Below, piece by piece: positions 13,429 to 17,301 of a stretch of 17,301 nt of DNA; within the stretch, counting starts at the first letter, position 1, and each line of letters starts with the position of its first letter. Location of the stretch: contig CAKTWP010000035.1 in the NCBI GenBank assembly GCA_934630705.1, positions 1 to 17,301 on the forward strand, in the 5' to 3' direction. The notes under the pieces are model-generated. The model worked only from the letters and a program-made list of their open reading frames with translations. It was not told the DNA's origin and ran no database searches. This DNA is from an uncultured Clostridia bacterium. Lineage in GTDB: Bacteria; Bacillota; Clostridia; Christensenellales; Aristaeellaceae. The translations under genes and the position numbers were made by a program.

Positions 13429-14222
13429 GAGCTGAAATCATTACCAGCCTGCAAAACCCGCAGGTGAAGCTTTGGCGCACCCTGAACCGTTCCCGGGCCG
13501 AACGGGTGAAAAGCGGCCTCTATCTGGCCGAAGGCGAGCACATGGCCGGCGAGGCGCTCCAGGAGGAAAAGGCGCTGGCGCTGCTGGTTTCCCAGCAGGC
13601 CGAGGACAAATATGCCGCGCTGATTCACGCCGCGGACGCGCTGCCGGTGTATCTGCTTGCAGATTATGTGATGGCCGCCATCTGCGATGCGAAAACGCCC
13701 CAGGGCGTGGCGGCGGTCTGCGCTTATCCCCAGGATGCGGACGTTGCGAGCCTGGGCCATTGGCTGGTAGCTTTGGATGGCGTGCAGGACCCCGGCAACG
13801 TGGGCACCATCATCCGAACCATGGACGCGGCCGGCTTTACCGGCCTGCTGATGGATGAAAAGACGGCCGATCCTTATGCGCCCAAGCCCCTGCGGGCCTC
13901 CATGGGCGGCGTGTTTCGGATTCCTGCCCTGCGCTGTGAAAGCCTGCCGCAGCAATTGGATGCGCTGGCGAAAGCGGGCTATGCCGTCATCGCTGGAGAT
14001 CTGCATGGCCAGCCCTTCTATGATCGCCCGCCCATGCCGGACAAGGTCTGTGTGGTTATCGGCAATGAAGGGGCTGGCATCTCCCCCGCCGTGCTGGAAA
14101 AGGCCACGCTGCGGCTGAAGCTGCCCATTCCGGGAAAAGCTGAATCGCTGAATGCGGCAGTGGCCGGATCCATCATGATGTATGATCTGCTGCGGGAAAC
14201 GCTGGGAAAACGACGGGATTAA
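13425..14222 (+). CDS. TrmH/SpoU-family RNA 2'-O-methyltransferase
   Basis: A SPOUT-fold enzyme that methylates ribose 2'-OH in rRNA or tRNA with S-adenosylmethionine. All three knot motifs are visible in the 265 residues: LDGVQDPGNVGTIIRT (117-132, with Asn125 and catalytic Arg131), VIGNEGAGIS (211-220, Glu215), and LPIPGKAESLNAAVAGSI (233-250, Asn243). The N-terminal 100 residues are the RNA-binding domain of the RlmB/TsnR type (SLQNPQVKLWRTL). The target nucleotide cannot be told from sequence. Its ATG overlaps the stop of the 713-residue gene (ATGA) and no strong ribosome binding site is visible, so it depends on coupling. Confidence 0.93.
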   Translation: MRAEIITSLQNPQVKLWRTLNRSRAERVKSGLYLAEGEHMAGEALQEEKALALLVSQQAEDKYAALIHAADALPVYLLADYVMAAICDAKTPQGVAAVCAYPQDADVASLGHWLVALDGVQDPGNVGTIIRTMDAAGFTGLLMDEKTADPYAPKPLRASMGGVFRIPALRCESLPQQLDALAKAGYAVIAGDLHGQPFYDRPPMPDKVCVVIGNEGAGISPAVLEKATLRLKLPIPGKAESLNAAVAGSIMMYDLLRETLGKRRD

Positions 14223-14232
14223 GGAGATAATA

Positions 14233-16107
14233 ATGGAGTTTTCTTATGGTATTGCATACCAAACCTCAAATGGTTTCTTTTCCGAACAATTTGAAGCGGA
14301 TTTTTTATCGCCAAACGTGATGACTGAATGTGTCCATGGCCCTCTCATCCTTAGTTTGCGACTGGAAAATGCGCCACGAAGAATCGCACTTTCTGTTGCG
14401 AATCAGGGAACGGACGCGGTAAAGCTTCAAACGGCGACGGCGTTCTCCGCCAGGTTTGAAGCACTGCTGCACACCAACGGCGCAGGCGATCTGCAATACT
14501 ATACCGATTGGGATCATATCTGGCATGCCGCCGGCATGACCAGCGCCGATCCCGCAGATGATTCCCTGTGGAATCTCAAGCGTACCCGCGCGGTTTACAA
14601 CGGCGGACTTGTTCGGAAAAGCGACGGCATGGGCGTGGCAATGGCTTTTGAAACGCCCCACCGGTATGAATCTTCTCTGCGGTTTGAAGAAGGCCGTGCA
14701 ACTGCGCTGGAATATGTAGAAAAAATGCTGGCGCCGGGAGAATCCCTGTCCATCGACGTGTTCCGCATTTCTGATTGCGATTATTTTGCCCGCGCCCTTT
14801 CCAGCCTGCATGAGCAGGATGCGTCACGCAAACGCATTGAAAATATCCGGGATTATTTCGGCTACAATACCTGGGAGGCCTTTGGGGCGGATATTACCCC
14901 CGAAATCATCGCCAGAAGTCTGGACGCTATTGAAAAAACGCCTCTGCTGCGGGAGCATATCCGGTATTTCATTCTGGATGACGGCTGGCAAATGGCACTT
15001 GGCGATTGGCAGGAAAACGAGCGCTTTGCGGACGTGGGCATGAAAGCGATCGCGGATAGTATCCGCGCCGCCGGCTTCATTCCCGGGATTTGGACGGCTC
15101 CATTCATCGCCGCGAAGGAATCCCGGCTGCTGGCGGAGCATCCTGAGATGTTCGTGAAAATGCCGGATGGGCAATGCGTACCAACATCGCCCAAGAAAAG
15201 CTCCTTTGTGCTGGACATTACGCATCCTGTTACGAAGGCGTTTGTGGCCGATCTGTATCGGACGCTGTACGCCTGGGGGTATCGCTATTTCAAAACCGAT
15301 TTTCTCAAGGACGCGCTGCAGCCCATGATCCACGGCAATCCGGAATTCGTGGAAGGGCTGATTCGTTATGATATGTCCATTACCCCCGAGGAAGCCATGA
15401 ACGAAATCAACCGCATCATCCGGGATGCGCTGGGTGAGGACTCCTTCTGGATGGGCTGCGGCACACAACTGACCACTAATTGCGATCTGATGGACGCATC
15501 CCGCACCGGCGGCGATATTTCGCCCCGTTGGTCGCGTGTCCCCCTGCAGGCTGCCGGCGTAACCTGGCGGCTGCTCTGCAATGGCCATCGGTTCCTTGCC
15601 GACCCGGATTTCACCGTGCTTTCCTCCCATGCCACTCTTTATCCCGAAGGCATCAAGGAAAGCTGGCGCGCCGGGGAGGATAAGCCCTATGTGCTCAACG
15701 CCTTTTCCGGGCCCCTGTTTAATGAAAATGAAGCTCGCACTTGGCTGTCTTTCGTGATTCTCAGCGGCGGACTGGTGAATCTGAGTGATTGTCTGTACGC
15801 CCTCAAGCCCCTGGCGCTGGATATGCTGGGGGTGGTGTATCAGTATGCAGGAGGACCTGGCTTTCTGCCTGTGGACGCGGACAAAACGCTGCCACGCATC
15901 TTCACGCGTCCCTGCCAGGGGAAAACGCTGGTGGGTGTGTTTAATTGGGATGATGAGGACGCGGTAATCACCGTTCCCTTTGGAGGTGGACTGCTGGCTG
16001 CTCCCACACAGGCTGAAAATATATGGACCGGAGAAATCGTTTCAATTGGTAGTGCGCCATTGACGGTCAAGCTGGGGGCGAGAACAGCGCTAGTTCTTCA
16101 ATACTGA
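14233..16107 (+). CDS. GH36-type alpha-galactosidase, cytoplasmic
   Basis: A glycoside hydrolase of family 36 (melibiase clan), expected to release terminal alpha-galactose from oligosaccharides such as melibiose and raffinose with retention. The 624-residue product has an N-terminal beta-rich domain, then the catalytic barrel with FILDDGWQ (about 249-256), the nucleophile Asp356 in FKTDFLK, and the acid/base Asp428 in SRTGGDIS, followed by a C-terminal beta domain. No signal peptide is seen, so an importer would be needed; none is in the window. The ATG at 14233 has AAGGAG overlapping the stop of the methyltransferase gene, ten bases away, so it is in the same transcript. The first ~100 bases are richer in A/T than the rest. 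A related activity (alpha-N-acetylgalactosaminidase or another alpha-galactoside) cannot be excluded. Confidence 0.9.
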   Translation: MEFSYGIAYQTSNGFFSEQFEADFLSPNVMTECVHGPLILSLRLENAPRRIALSVANQGTDAVKLQTATAFSARFEALLHTNGAGDLQYYTDWDHIWHAAGMTSADPADDSLWNLKRTRAVYNGGLVRKSDGMGVAMAFETPHRYESSLRFEEGRATALEYVEKMLAPGESLSIDVFRISDCDYFARALSSLHEQDASRKRIENIRDYFGYNTWEAFGADITPEIIARSLDAIEKTPLLREHIRYFILDDGWQMALGDWQENERFADVGMKAIADSIRAAGFIPGIWTAPFIAAKESRLLAEHPEMFVKMPDGQCVPTSPKKSSFVLDITHPVTKAFVADLYRTLYAWGYRYFKTDFLKDALQPMIHGNPEFVEGLIRYDMSITPEEAMNEINRIIRDALGEDSFWMGCGTQLTTNCDLMDASRTGGDISPRWSRVPLQAAGVTWRLLCNGHRFLADPDFTVLSSHATLYPEGIKESWRAGEDKPYVLNAFSGPLFNENEARTWLSFVILSGGLVNLSDCLYALKPLALDMLGVVYQYAGGPGFLPVDADKTLPRIFTRPCQGKTLVGVFNWDDEDAVITVPFGGGLLAAPTQAENIWTGEIVSIGSAPLTVKLGARTALVLQY

Positions 16108-16125
16108 TGGTAGAAAAGGATATGC

Positions 16126-16167
16126 AAAAGGGAAACCGCTGCTACGAGCAAAACGGTTTCCCTTTTT
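16126..16167. terminator. Strong two-way terminator between convergent genes
   Basis: A perfect 13-bp stem, AAAAGGGAAACCG with CGGTTTCCCTTTT, encloses a 15-base loop. It ends in TTTTT on the plus strand and TTTT on the minus strand, so it can end both the GH36 transcript (plus) and the pentapeptide-repeat gene transcript (minus, stop at 16196). Confidence 0.93.
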
Positions 16168-16195
16168 GATTGTTCTGCTTTCAATTATCTCGCTT

Positions 16196-16864
16196 TCAGG
16201 TTGTCTCCGATGAAATGGTATCCGGCGAAGAAACCACCTTGAGCCCCAGCAGCCCGGAAAGAACCAGCGCCTGATCCGCCGTCACGGTCAACCCCCGCAG
16301 AGCGGGAAGCTCCACGGCGATGCCTTCAATCTGGTTGGAGACCAGGTTCAAACCCTTCATGGGCGTATGCAGCCATTCTGAGGATTGCAGATTGCAGCGG
16401 TCAAAGGTCACGGATCGCCACCGAAAATCCACAAATCCGCTTTCCTTCAGGGCACAGCACGAGAACGCCGCATGCTGCGCTTTGGCTTCCGTGAAATTGC
16501 AATAATCCATCTGGCATTGATCGAAGGTCACGTTCATCAGCGTGGCCTGAGGGAAGCTCGCCCCGGTCATGCGGCAATGCAGGAAGGTCACCCGCTGAAA
16601 CGTGGCCTTCTGGAAATCCATGCTGCTTAAATCGCAGCGATCGAACACGCAATCCACAAACGTCAGCCGGGAAGCCTGGCAGGGAGAAAAGCTGCATTTT
16701 TCAAAGTGACAGCCCGTAAATTCACAGATTTCTCTGGGCAGCGCCGGCAGCGCTTCCCCGAAAAAATGCCTGGCGGCAATGTCCTCCCCTGCCGCCATCG
16801 CATCTGCAATGGCGTCCTCCAGGCATGCTTCCGTAAGGGTGATAGGCAAAGCAGGCTTGAGCAT
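16196..16864 (-). CDS. Pentapeptide-repeat protein
   Basis: From residue 49 to about 164 of 222, a bulky hydrophobic residue (mostly Phe, sometimes Leu, Met or Trp) recurs every five positions (49, 54, 59, 69, 74, 79, 84, 89, 94 and so on), the register of a right-handed quadrilateral beta-helix. Eleven cysteines (47, 52, 57, 62, 72, 77, 97, 117, 122, 137, 157) all fall two residues before a centre. A helical N-terminal cap (about 10-40) and a short C-terminal region flank it. Pentapeptide proteins include gyrase-protecting DNA mimics such as Qnr and MfpA, but most have no known role and no resistance function can be claimed. The start ATG at 16862-16864 has AAAGGAGAAG just upstream; an upstream in-frame ATG (16921) lacks a ribosome site. 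Confidence 0.9.
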   Translation of the reverse strand: MLKPALPITLTEACLEDAIADAMAAGEDIAARHFFGEALPALPREICEFTGCHFEKCSFSPCQASRLTFVDCVFDRCDLSSMDFQKATFQRVTFLHCRMTGASFPQATLMNVTFDQCQMDYCNFTEAKAQHAAFSCCALKESGFVDFRWRSVTFDRCNLQSSEWLHTPMKGLNLVSNQIEGIAVELPALRGLTVTADQALVLSGLLGLKVVSSPDTISSETT

Positions 16865-16957
16865 GATGGCTTCTCCTTTTTCGTGCAGGCAAATAGCCGC
16901 ATCCTGTTTCGCAGAAAACACGCTGGAACCAGAAAACGCGATTGGGCAAACCGGCAG

Positions 16958-17301
16958 TTACAGATTCAATAGATAAAGAATGCTGTCTCTGTCGGGATAA
17001 GAATACGGTACGGGTAATTCCGCGGCACTGATTTTGCGAAAGCCTGCTTTCTCATAAAAATGATGCGATGCTTGCGCAACTGCAGGCGTATCCAAAATGA
17101 TGCAGCGAACGCCTTTGCCGATGGCATATGCCAAAAGCTCCCTATATAAAGACAGCCCGACTTTCTGCGAACGAAACTCCTTTTTCACAAAGAATTTTTT
17201 CAAAACAGCGCAATGATCGTCTTTTAGCATGAGACCGATCGTACCAACTACCTTGCCATCGGATAAGGCAATCCAGAACTGCCCGCCGGGCTGCTGATAG
17301 C
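16958..17301 (-). CDS. GNAT-family N-acetyltransferase, 5' end cut by window edge
   Basis: The reading frame stays open to the right edge, upstream of an internal Met at 17230, so the gene begins outside the window. Visible parts are QFWIALSDGKVVGTIGLML (the central sheet), VKKEFRSQKVGLSLYRELL with the acetyl-CoA binding R/Q-x-x-G-x-G/A loop in slightly altered form (RSQKVG), and FYEKAGFRKI, typical of the GNAT C-terminus. The acceptor substrate is unknown. It lies 93 bases before the pentapeptide gene on the same strand; no clear promoter is visible in that gap, so the two may be cotranscribed. Confidence 0.87.
   Translation of the reverse strand, partial: YQQPGGQFWIALSDGKVVGTIGLMLKDDHCAVLKKFFVKKEFRSQKVGLSLYRELLAYAIGKGVRCIILDTPAVAQASHHFYEKAGFRKISAAELPVPYSYPDRDSILYLLNL

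Noticed and set aside
16196..16864. Quinolone-resistance (Qnr) gene
   Set aside because: The five-residue repeat is shared by many proteins of unknown function; no Qnr-specific loop could be identified.

Overview
The window looks like a chromosomal piece of a GC-rich member of the Bacillota (Clostridia-type). The main signs are a cluster in the order rpmH-rnpA-yidD-yidC-jag, strong AGGAGG-type ribosome binding sites, SigA-type TTGACA/TATAAT promoters, and a PyrR-type RNA attenuator in front of a uracil permease. No taxonomic marker narrows it further. Nothing looks like a phage, insertion sequence, CRISPR array, rRNA or tRNA.

Layout. Everything from 1 to 9358 is read leftward. From right to left this is ttcA-like (tRNA thiolation); then an operon alr, a four-helix membrane protein, rsmD, coaD and a coiled-coil protein with 11-residue repeats; then a second, tightly packed operon rpmH-rnpA-yidD-yidC-jag (ribosomal protein L34, RNase P protein, membrane insertase with two accessory proteins) with its own near-consensus promoter; then a composite terminator; and finally a uracil permease gene that runs off the left edge. 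The permease has a consensus promoter and a PyrR-type attenuator. dnaA, which normally adjoins rpmH, and mnmE/mnmG, which normally follow jag, are absent here.

At about 9.4 kb a compact divergent promoter region switches transcription to rightward. An inositol-monophosphatase-family gene overlaps a PHP-family histidinol-phosphatase gene (9468-11065). After a terminator and a new promoter come a 713-residue unrecognised protein, a SpoU/TrmH-type RNA 2'-O-methyltransferase that overlaps it, and a GH36 alpha-galactosidase ten bases further on (11287-16107). A strong two-way terminator at 16126-16167 separates these from a leftward pentapeptide-repeat protein and a GNAT acetyltransferase cut by the right edge.

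How it works together. Most genes belong to core metabolism of the translation and envelope machinery: cell-wall D-alanine, CoA, rRNA and tRNA modification, membrane protein insertion, pyrimidine uptake. The least explained part is the 713-residue protein. Its C-terminal third reads like an AAA+ ATPase whose Walker A motif has lost its lysine, joined through a coiled coil and Pro-rich linkers to an unrecognised N-terminal domain, and it is translationally coupled to the RNA methyltransferase. Secondary points of interest are the RNA hairpins inside the rpmH operon, a roughly 95-residue insertion in YidC, and the hendecad-repeat protein after coaD.
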